A DNA stretch of 7,677 bases from Streptococcus lactarius (GCF_016642265.1 NZ_MRXX01000007.1:232296-239972); one strand, 5' to 3'. Counted from the first letter of the stretch, positions 1-7,521 are shown. Notes: generated from the letters alone by a model not told the origin. Made by a program: numbers and translations.

Positions 1-7
1 CTGTGCG

Positions 8-62
8 GAGGTGGGACGATGAAATCGAATTCTAACGAATGACCGATTTCTGTCCCACTCTC
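8..62 (-). repeat. Palindromic intergenic repeat, left copy
   Basis: This imperfect palindrome starts 14 bases past the purA stop codon. GTGGGAC (11-17) pairs with GTCCCAC (52-58), and GAAATCG (21-27) pairs with CGATTTC (44-50), around a loop containing TTCTAACGAATGA. Read on the minus strand, 35 bases (62 down to 28) match the right edge of the window (7643-7677) at 33 positions. I recall similar GAGTGGGACAGAAATCG-type sequences scattered between genes in mitis-group streptococci, but I cannot give a formal family name. It may fold in the 3' end of the purA transcript. No U-tract follows the stem, so it is a poor intrinsic terminator. The element may continue beyond the window. Confidence 0.75.
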
Positions 63-76
63 TTATCTTCATTTGC

Positions 77-1372
<1,296 letters not shown>

Positions 1373-1385
1373 CTATTTCATATTT

Positions 1386-1441
1386 CCTAGATAGAAGCTA
1401 TCTAGGCCTTTCTTCAAACTCAGGGCAGGAGTCTCACCTGC
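1386..1441 (-). promoter_or_regulatory. Structured 5' leader of purA with two hairpins
   Basis: The predicted purA leader runs from about 1453 to 1370. It holds a perfect 9-bp stem with a 3-base loop: CCTAGATAG (1386-1394) pairs with CTATCTAGG (1398-1406). Upstream in the transcript is a smaller hairpin, GCAGG (1425-1429) with CCTGC (1437-1441). The larger stem ends at the only Shine-Dalgarno-like bases (AGGAAA on the minus strand), about 17 bases before the ATG. It could therefore affect ribosome access. No U-run follows, so it is not an obvious terminator. I could not match it to a known purine riboswitch or to a PurR box. Confidence 0.5.
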
Positions 1442-1459
1442 AAGTTTGTCTTACACTCT

Positions 1460-1488
1460 ATTATAAGCAATTTTTAGCATTTTTTCAA
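1460..1488 (-). promoter_or_regulatory. purA promoter
   Basis: On the minus strand the -35 is TTGAAA (1488-1483) and the -10 is a perfect TATAAT (1465-1460), with a 17-bp spacer. Transcription should start near 1453, giving a leader of about 84 bases before the purA ATG. It is a strong sigma-A-type match. Confidence 0.8.
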
Positions 1489-1575
1489 GATTCACTCGTA
1501 TCTCCTAGATTTTCTCTGCCTCTTTCAACCTTCCTGATTTTCAAAATTCTCCCTAGCCCCACTTTGGCTGATTTG

Positions 1576-1584
1576 TGCTAAAAT
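1576..1584 (+). promoter_or_regulatory. Extended -10 promoter of hslO
   Basis: TGCTAAAAT at 1576-1584 is an extended -10 (TGn plus TAAAAT). No convincing -35 lies 16-18 bases upstream, where the sequence is C-rich. The -10 ends only 7 bases before the hslO ATG at 1592, so transcription should begin at or one base before the start codon. This implies a leaderless mRNA. Confidence 0.6.
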
Positions 1585-1591
1585 AGTAGGT

Positions 1592-2464
1592 ATGGATAAA
1601 ATTATTAAAACAATCTCAGAAAGTGGTGCTTTTCGTGCCTATGTACTTGATAGTACGGAAACAGTACGAACTGCCCAAGAAAAACATCAAACGCAAGCAA
1701 GTTCCACGGTCGCACTCGGCCGTACCCTCATCGCTAGTCAAATCTTGGCGGCAAATGAAAAAGGAGATACCAAAATTACGGTCAAGGTCCTTGGAACAAG
1801 CTCACTTGGAGCCATTATTACCGTTGCGGATACCTCTGGAAATGTCAAAGGTTATGTGCAAAATCCTGGAGTGGATATCAAGAAGACTGCGACCGGTGAA
1901 GTCTTAGTTGGGCCATTTGTCGGAAACGGAGAATTTCTAGTCATCACTGACTATGGCACTGGAAATCCTTATAACTCTATGACACCTCTTGTCACCGGTG
2001 AAATCGGTGAAGACCTAGCCTTTTATCTGACGGAAAGCCAACAAACCCCTTCAGCAGTTGGACTCAATGTGCTGTTGGATGACCAAGACAAGGTCAAGGT
2101 GGCTGGTGGTTTCTTGCTTCAGGTCTTGCCAAATGCCAAGGAAGAAGAAATCGCCCGCTTTGAAAAACGGATCCAGGAAATGCCTGCCATCTCAACACTT
2201 CTGGAATCGGAAGACCATATTGAAGCTCTTCTGACTGCTATCTATGGGGATGAACCATACAAACGCCTGTCAGAAGAAGAACTTCGCTTCCAGTGCGACT
2301 GTAGCCGTGAGCGTTTCTTGAACGCTTTAGCGAGTCTGCCAGCTAGTGATCTAAAAGAGATGAAAGACGAAGATCACGGTGCAGAGATTACCTGCCAATT
2401 CTGCCAAACACACTACCACTTTGACGAAAAGGACTTGGAGGAACTCATTCGTGACAAATCTTAA
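1592..2464 (+). CDS. hslO: Redox-regulated chaperone Hsp33 (HslO)
   Basis: Hsp33 is a cytoplasmic holdase chaperone switched on by oxidation of a zinc-bound cysteine cluster under oxidative or hypochlorite stress. The 290-residue product has normal family length. The N-terminal chaperone domain shows family sequence such as [11 protein letters not shown] (around 85-95) and [15 protein letters not shown] (101-115). The redox switch is complete: Cys235 and Cys237 (CDC), then Cys268 and Cys271 (CQFC) coordinate zinc. The start at 1592 (MDKIIKTIS) matches the usual family N-terminus. No Shine-Dalgarno is placed to serve it: AGG lies directly against the ATG, which fits leaderless initiation. The gene's last 14 bases overlap dusB, so the two are co-transcribed and probably translationally coupled. 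Confidence 0.97.
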   Translation: MDKIIKTISESGAFRAYVLDSTETVRTAQEKHQTQASSTVALGRTLIASQILAANEKGDTKITVKVLGTSSLGAIITVADTSGNVKGYVQNPGVDIKKTATGEVLVGPFVGNGEFLVITDYGTGNPYNSMTPLVTGEIGEDLAFYLTESQQTPSAVGLNVLLDDQDKVKVAGGFLLQVLPNAKEEEIARFEKRIQEMPAISTLLESEDHIEALLTAIYGDEPYKRLSEEELRFQCDCSRERFLNALASLPASDLKEMKDEDHGAEITCQFCQTHYHFDEKDLEELIRDKS

Positions 2465-3431
2465 TACGCCATTTATGATTGGGGACGTTGAAATCCCTAA
2501 CCGTACTGTCCTAGCCCCAATGGCCGGAGTGACCAATTCAGCCTTCCGCACCATTGCAAAAGAACTGGGGGCAGGGCTTGTTGTCATGGAAATGGTCTCT
2601 GACAAGGGCATCCAGTACAACAACGAAAAGACCCTGCATATGCTTCATATCGATGAGGGTGAAAATCCTGTATCGATCCAACTCTTTGGGAGCGACGAAG
2701 ATAGCCTCGCGCGCGCTGCAGAATTTATCCAAGAACATACCAAAACCGATATCGTTGATATCAACATGGGCTGCCCGGTCAATAAAATCGTCAAAAACGA
2801 AGCAGGTGCTATGTGGCTCAAGGATCCTGATAAGATCTACTCTATTATTAATAAAGTTCAATCCGTCCTTGATATCCCTCTCACTGTCAAAATGCGGACA
2901 GGTTGGTCAGATCCTTCTCTAGCAGTGGAGAATGCCCTCGCTGCCGAAGCTGCGGGTGTCTCTGCCCTTGCTATGCACGGACGAACTCGGGAGCAAATGT
3001 ATACAGGTCATGCAGACCTTGAGACCCTTCACAAGGTTGCCCAAGCTCTAACCAAGATTCCTTTCATCGCTAATGGAGATATCCGGACGGTTCAAGACGC
3101 CAAGCAACGGATCGAAGAAGTCGGTGCCGATGCGGTCATGATTGGCCGTGCTGCTATGGGGAATCCTTATCTCTTCAATCAAATCAATCATTACTTTGAA
3201 ACAGGAGAGATCCTGCCTGATTTGACCTTCGAAGACAAAATGAAAATTGCCTACGAACATTTGAAACGCTTGATTGATCTCAAAGGAGAAAAGGTTGCCG
3301 TCCGTGAATTCCGCGGCCTAGCCCCTCACTACCTCCGTGGGACATCTGGCGCTGCTAAATTACGCGGAGCCATCTCGCAAGCTAGCACTCTAGCAGAGAT
3401 TGAAGAACTCTTACAATTAGAAAAAGCATAG
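2451..3431 (+). CDS. dusB: tRNA-dihydrouridine synthase DusB
   Basis: This FMN-dependent, NADPH-using enzyme reduces uridines in tRNA to dihydrouridine. I place the start at GTG 2451, giving 326 residues beginning (M)[23 protein letters not shown] at 2437-2441 lies 9 bases upstream. The frame is open to an ATG at 2379, but that would add 24 residues read from inside hslO and unlike the family. The TIM-barrel motifs are present: LAPMAGVTN (21-29), the catalytic Cys108 in NMGCPVNK, the VKMRTGW lysine (148), MHGRT (His176), ANGDI (207-211) and [10 protein letters not shown] (231-240). A helical C-terminal domain follows. The gene overlaps hslO by 14 bases and is followed within 10 bases by a hairpin terminator. 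Pairing of dusB behind hslO is commonly seen in streptococci, as far as I recall. Confidence 0.96.
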   Translation: MTNLNTPFMIGDVEIPNRTVLAPMAGVTNSAFRTIAKELGAGLVVMEMVSDKGIQYNNEKTLHMLHIDEGENPVSIQLFGSDEDSLARAAEFIQEHTKTDIVDINMGCPVNKIVKNEAGAMWLKDPDKIYSIINKVQSVLDIPLTVKMRTGWSDPSLAVENALAAEAAGVSALAMHGRTREQMYTGHADLETLHKVAQALTKIPFIANGDIRTVQDAKQRIEEVGADAVMIGRAAMGNPYLFNQINHYFETGEILPDLTFEDKMKIAYEHLKRLIDLKGEKVAVREFRGLAPHYLRGTSGAAKLRGAISQASTLAEIEELLQLEKA

Positions 3432-3440
3432 AAATACAAC

Positions 3441-3468
3441 AAACAGGACCTCACATGAGGTCCTGTTT
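3441..3468 (+). terminator. Terminator of hslO-dusB
   Basis: A near-perfect hairpin begins 9 bases after the dusB stop. Its core is AGGACCTCACATGAGGTCCT, flanked by AAAC and GTTT that extend the stem to 12-13 bp. The U-run is short (GTTT) and lies inside the stem. The A-run on the other side would let it act on the opposite strand too. The same 20-base core recurs at the end of the convergent gene (3728-3747). Confidence 0.7.
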
Positions 3469-3490
3469 AGAATTATGACAAAGTCATCTT

Positions 3491-3630
3491 AGAAACTTTC
3501 CTTAGGTGAGTACGGACGTCAGCGAACTTCGAAGAAGTTCCATGACTTAGTTTTGAGCCTAAGGTCTCAAAAATCCCGAGTGTCTGAAACAATTGTGTTT
3601 CAGACACTTTTCTCACGGCGGAAAGTTTCA
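3491..3630. repeat. Cloverleaf-like multi-hairpin intergenic element
   Basis: This element fills much of the 317-base gap between dusB and the convergent membrane-protein gene. GAAACTTTCC (3492-3501) pairs with GGAAAGTTTC (3620-3629), and just inside GTGAG (3506-3510) pairs with CTCAC (3612-3616). Enclosed are three hairpins: GAACTTC/GAAGTTC (3524-3540), TTTTGAG/CTCAAAA (3551-3572) and GTGTCTGAAAC/GTTTCAGACAC (3580-3607), the last a perfect 11-bp stem followed by TTTT. No open frame of note lies here. It resembles a miniature mobile element or a folded RNA. I think related sequences occur between genes in other streptococci, but I cannot name the family. The remaining stretch (3631-3718) is AT-rich, and I see nothing in it. 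Confidence 0.6.
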
Positions 3631-3726
3631 GTGTATATTTGAACAATCCTAATAGTATATATCAGTTTAATTTTTTTGCATCACCTAGATTGCTTAATAT
3701 TAAAAACAATTTGTCTACAATCTATA

Positions 3727-3748
3727 TAGGACCTCATGTGAGGTCCTA
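3727..3748 (-). terminator. Terminator of the DUF1275 gene
   Basis: The hairpin core AGGACCTCATGTGAGGTCCT (3728-3747) with one flanking T-A pair lies directly against the stop codon at 3749-3751. With a one-base bulge the stem extends outward through AATCTATA (3719-3726) and TATAGATT (3750-3757), taking in the last codons of the gene. Only a weak U-run follows on the minus strand. The core is the exact reverse complement of the dusB terminator core. Confidence 0.6.
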
Positions 3749-4435
3749 TTATAGATTATCTGTCTGTAAGCCGAGTTGTTTGACTCTTGCGGTATAGTAG
3801 GTCATGATCAAAAAGAGATTGATTGTAATCAGCCAGATGGCCCATTGGTGAATGAAATGCATGACGAAGGCAACACTAACAGCTCCACCGACAAAGCTTC
3901 CAACAACAATCCCATAGTTCATGGCCTGGCGACGGTATTCTACCAGATCTCCTTTCCCTCGGGCTATACGATACAAGGCCGTCAACATCTTGCGGTAATT
4001 TCCTGACGTCATAAAAATCACATAGGGGTGATTTTCAATCAGGGTACCGGTAAAGGTCAGCATCATCATGCCTGTCCCAAAGGCAATAAAGGGAACCTCA
4101 AAAGGTGATATCCAAGATACTAGAGGAATCAATAAAGTGACAACAAATAAGGGGATGAGCATCTTTGTTCGCCAAAAGGCTGTTTTGCGATATTCCTTGA
4201 TATGCAAGGCCACAAGAAAGCCGATCGAGAAAAAGAAGATAGACGAAAAACGCATGATGGTATTGGTCACATTGGGATCATGCCAATCGGCAATGAGAAG
4301 CAAGAGATTCCCTGTTTGTGTTGCAACCAAACTTCGGTAGTGCATATGGCAAAAGACATCTAGACCTCCACCGATAAAACCAAGTAGAGCGCCCATCAGT
4401 CGTGTATTTTGTGGTAAGATAATTTTTTCTTCCAT
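3749..4435 (-). CDS. DUF1275 (YoaK family) membrane protein
   Basis: This is a 228-residue integral membrane protein of the DUF1275/YoaK family, whose molecular role is not established. About six membrane segments are visible near residues 14-30, 62-79, 92-109, 113-131, 173-192 and 196-214. The family's TGN signatures appear twice, as ATQTGNLLLLIADW (38-51) and the related FMTSGNYRKM (141-150). I chose ATG 4435 (MEEKIILPQ). The frame stays open to an ATG at 4486, but the predicted -10 (4472-4467) lies inside that extension, so those 17 codons should not be on the mRNA. The ribosome site is weak (GAG about 4 bases upstream). The gene is monocistronic, behind the terminator of the nadR operon and convergent with dusB. 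A transporter or permease role is only a guess. Confidence 0.88.
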   Translation of the reverse strand: MEEKIILPQNTRLMGALLGFIGGGLDVFCHMHYRSLVATQTGNLLLLIADWHDPNVTNTIMRFSSIFFFSIGFLVALHIKEYRKTAFWRTKMLIPLFVVTLLIPLVSWISPFEVPFIAFGTGMMMLTFTGTLIENHPYVIFMTSGNYRKMLTALYRIARGKGDLVEYRRQAMNYGIVVGSFVGGAVSVAFVMHFIHQWAIWLITINLFLIMTYYTARVKQLGLQTDNL

Positions 4436-4466
4436 AATCTCGACTTTCTTGCATTCAATTGTTTCT

Positions 4467-4475
4467 ATTATACCA
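4467..4475 (-). promoter_or_regulatory. Extended -10 promoter of the DUF1275 gene
   Basis: On the minus strand TGGTATAAT (4475-4467) is a perfect extended -10. The -35 position 17 bases upstream (TACGCA, 4495-4490) is poor, which is typical of extended -10 promoters. Transcription should begin near 4460, about 25 bases before the ATG at 4435. This rules out the longer reading frame that starts at 4486. Confidence 0.7.
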
Positions 4476-4504
4476 CTTTGCGCCAAGACTGCGTATAGAA
4501 AATG

Positions 4505-4544
4505 AAAAAAGAGCCCTCTATTGGTTTACCACCTATTGAGGGCT
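4505..4544 (-). terminator. Intrinsic terminator of the nadR operon
   Basis: AGCCCTC (4512-4518) pairs with GAGGGCT (4538-4544), and the stem continues imperfectly through TATTGG/CCTATT. On the minus strand it is followed by a C and then TTTTTT (4510-4505). It sits 21 bases beyond the stop of the Nudix gene and just upstream of the next promoter. This is the clearest terminator in the window. Confidence 0.9.
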
Positions 4545-4565
4545 TTATAGAGGGCTGCACTCGAT

Positions 4566-5342
4566 TTAGGGCTTTAAGCGATAGGTCTTGCGTGGTTTTT
4601 TCTTGGGCACGCGCTTGACGCCGACTTCCTCTACGAATTCACCGTACTTGACGAGGAAATTGTTGCTTACAATCGGACGCCCCGGATTGATGAGGTTAAC
4701 CAATTCGGTTGCTTCATAAACGGTGAAAGGCTCCTCTAACAGATAGAGGAAGGTTGGATTCCAGTCCAAACGCCCCTGAATCCGCTTGATCGACTCTTGG
4801 ATGATTTGATAGTGGTCAAAGGCAAAATCAGAAGCAACTAAGGGTTTTCCATCGAGCAAACACTGGGACTTTTTGAAATCGACATCGAGAAAAACAACTT
4901 CCTTGGCATCATCTCCTGCATGGGCTAAATCTACTGCTTCTGCCGGCAGATAGACCAGATGAGCGATGGTAATGACCCAGCCTCTGGGGTCCCGCCCAGG
5001 GGTGGAAACCGTCATGAGCTGCTCCACCTTATTAACTGGAAGATCGAGCCCGACTTCTTCTTTGACCTCTCGAATACAAGCATGGGTTGCATCTTCATCC
5101 TTGTTCACAAAGCCACCCACCAAGGCTAGACGGTGTTGATAAGGGTGGGCCTTGCGGCGAATGGCTAAAAGCTTGAGCTGGCCTTCGACAAAACAATAAG
5201 CGACCATATCCGCTGTAACACTAGGGGTTTCATAAGTCGGTAATTCTTGTTCCTTGTACCACTTGAGAAAGTCTGCTTCACTTGCGACCGTTTCAAAATA
5301 CTCTTTCTCCGTCATTCCTGCTGGAATCAAGAGATTGGTCAT
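4566..5342 (-). CDS. Nudix hydrolase / NrtR-like NAD regulator
   Basis: The 258-residue protein joins a Nudix domain (about 43-185) to a C-terminal winged-helix-like region (about 198-258). The Nudix box GX5EX7REUXEEXGU is complete: Gly77, Glu83, Arg91-Glu92, Glu95-Glu96 and Gly98. STPGRDPRGWVITIAHL (113-129) is typical of ADP-ribose-type Nudix and NrtR proteins. The tail, with LLEEPFT, SNNFLVKYGEFVEEVG and the basic end KKKPRKTYRLKP, follows the NrtR pattern of a DNA-binding domain. NrtR proteins repress NAD genes and sense ADP-ribose. Because the box is intact, this one may also hydrolyse ADP-ribose. Its ATG directly follows the pnuC-remnant stop codon, with AAGGAGGTGG upstream as a strong ribosome site. 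It is the last gene of the nadR operon. The Nudix call is firm; the regulator role is inferred from the tail and context. Confidence 0.9.
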   Translation of the reverse strand: MTNLLIPAGMTEKEYFETVASEADFLKWYKEQELPTYETPSVTADMVAYCFVEGQLKLLAIRRKAHPYQHRLALVGGFVNKDEDATHACIREVKEEVGLDLPVNKVEQLMTVSTPGRDPRGWVITIAHLVYLPAEAVDLAHAGDDAKEVVFLDVDFKKSQCLLDGKPLVASDFAFDHYQIIQESIKRIQGRLDWNPTFLYLLEEPFTVYEATELVNLINPGRPIVSNNFLVKYGEFVEEVGVKRVPKKKPRKTYRLKP

Positions 5343-5552
5343 TTAGGCCACCTCCTTCTTGAGGGCTTTGGTCCATTGGTACCAGCCCAAAAGACTGTTG
5401 ACCGTGTAGACCCATTGAAAAGTTGTTCGGCCTGCAAAAAGGTCCCGCCAAAAGAGCTTCAGAATCCCCCAAAATCCTTGTTTTTTTGCTTCTCGATAAA
5501 CATTTCTAAAGTTTCCCATAAAATTCGTCATGATTTGATCTAGTTTATCCAT
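5343..5552 (-). pseudogene. pnuC: PnuC remnant with internal in-frame deletion
   Basis: A 69-residue frame (80 if read from ATG 5585) lies between nadR and the Nudix gene, where streptococci carry pnuC, the nicotinamide riboside transporter. Its first part (MGNFRNVYREAKK, FWGILKLFWRDLFAGRTTFQW) resembles the PnuC N-terminus. Its last part (VYTVNSLLGWYQWTKALKK) resembles the extreme C-terminus. Full PnuC has about 250 residues and seven membrane helices; here the whole core is missing and no complete membrane segment remains. The likely join is near 5407-5414 (TGGGTCTA). The frame is intact, and its 3' end carries the ribosome site of the next gene. ATG 5552 is preferred because it lies 10 bases past the nadR stop with AAGAAG before it. 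The identification rests on remembered family sequence and synteny. A bona fide small protein is possible. Confidence 0.7.
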
Positions 5553-5562
5553 TTTTATCTTC

Positions 5563-6624
5563 TTAATCTGCTTGGTAGATGGCATCGATCACCTGTTTTG
5601 CTTCTTCATAATTGCCCAGGTAATCTGCTGCTAGAAATGCGGTAGGAATATTGCCCAGGTATTTCTGGCGCAATTGGTCCAGGTAGTTGGAAAAGCTGGT
5701 CCGAATCTCTTCATCAGCCATGGTCATATCTCGAAAGCCATCGTTGACATAAGAGCCGATCGGTTGTACAAAGAGGATCAGGTCCCATTTTTCCTTGGAC
5801 AAGATACTGATAAAGAGATTGTCAAAGGTATCTCTTAAGTTGGCATCCTGCCCTTCGACTTCCATATAGTAGTCATAGTAGCCTTTTGTGACCAGGGAAT
5901 TGGTATCTGCAATAACGAGGCCACGATTGGCACTACTATCAATGAGAGTAGAGGTTTGAGCATATTGGCCTAAAAGAAGATAATAATAATCTTTTGGCGT
6001 CAGCTCATCATCTCGAACATTGTTCTTGATTTGGTATTCACGAGCATACTCCAGACTAACTGGGGCATCATAGAAGCGGGCCAAGTCTTTGGCAAGCGTC
6101 GTCTTCCCGTTGCTGGCACTCCCCATAATCAAGACCTTTTTCGTGAATTGACGGCGGAAAGGTTGGGCAATGTATTTCCAGTACTTACTAGGATTTTCGC
6201 GAATCATGGTCGCAGAGATTCCAAACCGACGCTCCTCTAGGCGCGCTTCAAAACCTCGTGACTCCAGCTCTTCCTTGTAGGCTTGCTCTCCCACGTAGAA
6301 GATCAATTCCTGAGTTGCCCTCTGAAACTGGATGGTCGCAAGTGCTGTCTCCAGCCAAGGTTCCCAGCCAAGAGGATAGCGAGGGAGCTCAGTTTCATCT
6401 AATTTGTAGACGCTGGTCAATTCATCGTCGGAGAAAGCTTCACGGATGTACCGAAAGCGTTTCTGTAATGAAAGACCAACTTTGCCTCCACGGTCATCTC
6501 GGTAGCCTGACACAATCACGCAGACACGATCACACTGGCGTTTCGCTCTCTGGATCAAGTCAATGTGCCCCTGATGTAAGGGGGCAAAGGTCCCAAATAC
6601 CAGGGCAATTCTTTCTTTCTGCAT
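5563..6624 (-). CDS. nadR: NadR: NMN adenylyltransferase / ribosylnicotinamide kinase
   Basis: NadR turns imported nicotinamide riboside into NMN (kinase) and then NAD (adenylyltransferase). The 353-residue protein has both domains. The N-terminal nucleotidyltransferase carries GTFAPLHQGH (11-20) and ISATMIR (136-142, the ISxTxxR motif). The C-terminal kinase carries the P-loop GSASNGKT (168-175) and a Walker-B-like LVIADTN (236-242). The helix-turn-helix found at the front of enterobacterial NadR is absent, so this form is enzymatic like the Haemophilus type, and regulation must come from another protein. ATG 6624 is preceded by AAGGAG at a good distance. It is the first gene of the operon and reads toward the pnuC remnant and the Nudix/NrtR-like gene. 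Both active sites look intact, although the transporter that supplies the substrate seems lost at this locus. Confidence 0.95.
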   Translation of the reverse strand: MQKERIALVFGTFAPLHQGHIDLIQRAKRQCDRVCVIVSGYRDDRGGKVGLSLQKRFRYIREAFSDDELTSVYKLDETELPRYPLGWEPWLETALATIQFQRATQELIFYVGEQAYKEELESRGFEARLEERRFGISATMIRENPSKYWKYIAQPFRRQFTKKVLIMGSASNGKTTLAKDLARFYDAPVSLEYAREYQIKNNVRDDELTPKDYYYLLLGQYAQTSTLIDSSANRGLVIADTNSLVTKGYYDYYMEVEGQDANLRDTFDNLFISILSKEKWDLILFVQPIGSYVNDGFRDMTMADEEIRTSFSNYLDQLRQKYLGNIPTAFLAADYLGNYEEAKQVIDAIYQAD

Positions 6625-6673
6625 AGTAACTCCTTTTTATAATTTTTTATAAATAGATTTTCTTCATGTTTTT

Positions 6674-6707
6674 ATTATAAACTATATTTTTCCTTTGTTA
6701 ATAGTTT
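6674..6707 (-). promoter_or_regulatory. nadR promoter with overlapping operator-like dyad
   Basis: On the minus strand TTAACA (6701-6696) and a perfect TATAAT (6679-6674) are separated by 16 bp. The 7-bp inverted repeat AAACTAT (6679-6685) and ATAGTTT (6701-6707) touches the -10 at one side and the -35 at the other, with half-site centres 22 bp apart, about two helical turns. This layout suits a dimeric repressor. The operon's own NrtR-like protein or the streptococcal NiaR are candidates. I cannot match the half-site to a published motif from memory. The surrounding 6625-6737 is very AT-rich and otherwise featureless. Confidence 0.6.
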
Positions 6708-6737
6708 TTTATAAAAAAATATATTTTCCTTCAAAAT

Positions 6738-6776
6738 AAAAGATCTGAAAAGGGTTGACTCCCTTTCAGATCTTTT
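6738..6776 (-). terminator. Terminator of the lipoprotein gene
   Basis: AAGATCTGAAA-AGGG (6740-6754) pairs with CCC-TTTCAGATCTT (6761-6774) with one bulged A, around the loop TTGACT. A-runs and T-runs flank both sides (AAA before, TTT after), so it could work in both directions. On the minus strand it starts a few bases after the lipoprotein stop codon and separates that gene from the nadR promoter. Confidence 0.85.
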
Positions 6777-6782
6777 TCGGCT

Positions 6783-7511
6783 CTATTCACGAGTCAGTGC
6801 ATGGCTGACCCCGTCTTTGACAAGGGTCACGCTAGATACGGAACCATCTTTTCCAATGATAATGTCCAGTGTCGCTCCAGAACCCTTGCTAGAAGAAAGG
6901 TCGGCGTGGTAGTGACCATCATCCAAGGTGTAGTTATAGCTACTGATTCCATAAGCTTCGGGCTGACCACCTGGAAGTTGGACGGTGACTTGACCACCTT
7001 GAGCTATACTGACACCAGTATCTCGCTTGTCCGACCATGTCCCCGCAGCAGCAGAGAAATCTCCTCCTGCGACAGAGTAAACTCCCTTGTACTGAGCGTT
7101 TTCGGTACTAGAGGCTTGTTGCTTGGCATGGGCATGGCCTTCTTCGATACTTGGAAGTTTTTCCTTGGCTGGTTGAGCTGGTCTAGCCTCTTCTTTCTTG
7201 GCCTTCGCTACTTGTTGAGTGGCTGGCTTTGCCGCATTGGCTGGTGCAGGCGTCTGACTGGCCCCAGCTTGGCTGTTCTTACTGCCAATGGTATGGCTTT
7301 CTTCTGATTTGTTATCAGAAGATGAGGAAGCAATCGGATCCTTACTCGTAATCACTTTTTTCTTGGAAGAAGAAGTTTGTTTGACCTGAGTCGTTTTTGA
7401 AGAGCTTGCTTCTGATGTCTTTTCTTCTTTATTTCCACCACAAGCTCCTAAGAAAAGACTAGCTGTAAGGGCTAGCGCTGCTAGGGAAATGATTTGTTTC
7501 TTTTTCATCAT
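6783..7511 (-). CDS. Putative secreted lipoprotein, Ser/Ala/Lys-rich linker
   Basis: The 242-residue product begins with a lipoprotein signal peptide: MMKKK, a hydrophobic stretch (7-20) and the lipobox LGAC, with the lipidated Cys24 followed by GGNKEE. It should be anchored on the outer face of the membrane. Residues 25-135 are low-complexity, first Ser/Lys/Thr-rich and then Ala/Pro/Lys/Gln-rich, and probably form a flexible spacer through the wall. A compact C-terminal domain (about 140-242) starts YKGVYSVAGGDFSAAAGTWS. It resembles the GDFS..GTW pattern I associate with DUF6287 of streptococcal lipoproteins, but its function is unknown. Two adjacent ATGs (7511 and 7508) are possible; AGAGGT upstream fits either, slightly better the second. 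The gene is monocistronic, with its own promoter and terminator. Confidence 0.85.
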   Translation of the reverse strand: MMKKKQIISLAALALTASLFLGACGGNKEEKTSEASSSKTTQVKQTSSSKKKVITSKDPIASSSSDNKSEESHTIGSKNSQAGASQTPAPANAAKPATQQVAKAKKEEARPAQPAKEKLPSIEEGHAHAKQQASSTENAQYKGVYSVAGGDFSAAAGTWSDKRDTGVSIAQGGQVTVQLPGGQPEAYGISSYNYTLDDGHYHADLSSSKGSGATLDIIIGKDGSVSSVTLVKDGVSHALTRE

Positions 7512-7521
7512 CGGACCTCTT

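Noticed and set aside
11..58. Intrinsic terminator for purA
   Set aside because: The stem is interrupted, the loop is long, and no U-tract follows on the minus strand. It is kept as a repeat only.
2379..2450. Upstream ATG extension of dusB
   Set aside because: It would add 24 residues read out of frame from the zinc-binding end of hslO. The GTG at 2451 has GGAGG at the right distance and gives the usual family N-terminus.
4436..4486. Upstream ATG extension of the DUF1275 protein
   Set aside because: The extended -10 promoter lies within these codons, so they should not be transcribed from it, and the extension does not resemble the family.
6801..7307. 168-codon open frame on the plus strand opposite the lipoprotein gene
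   Set aside because: It is antisense to a gene with a clear signal peptide, lipobox, promoter and terminator. The protein has odd Cys/Trp/Leu-rich runs produced by the repetitive linker codons.
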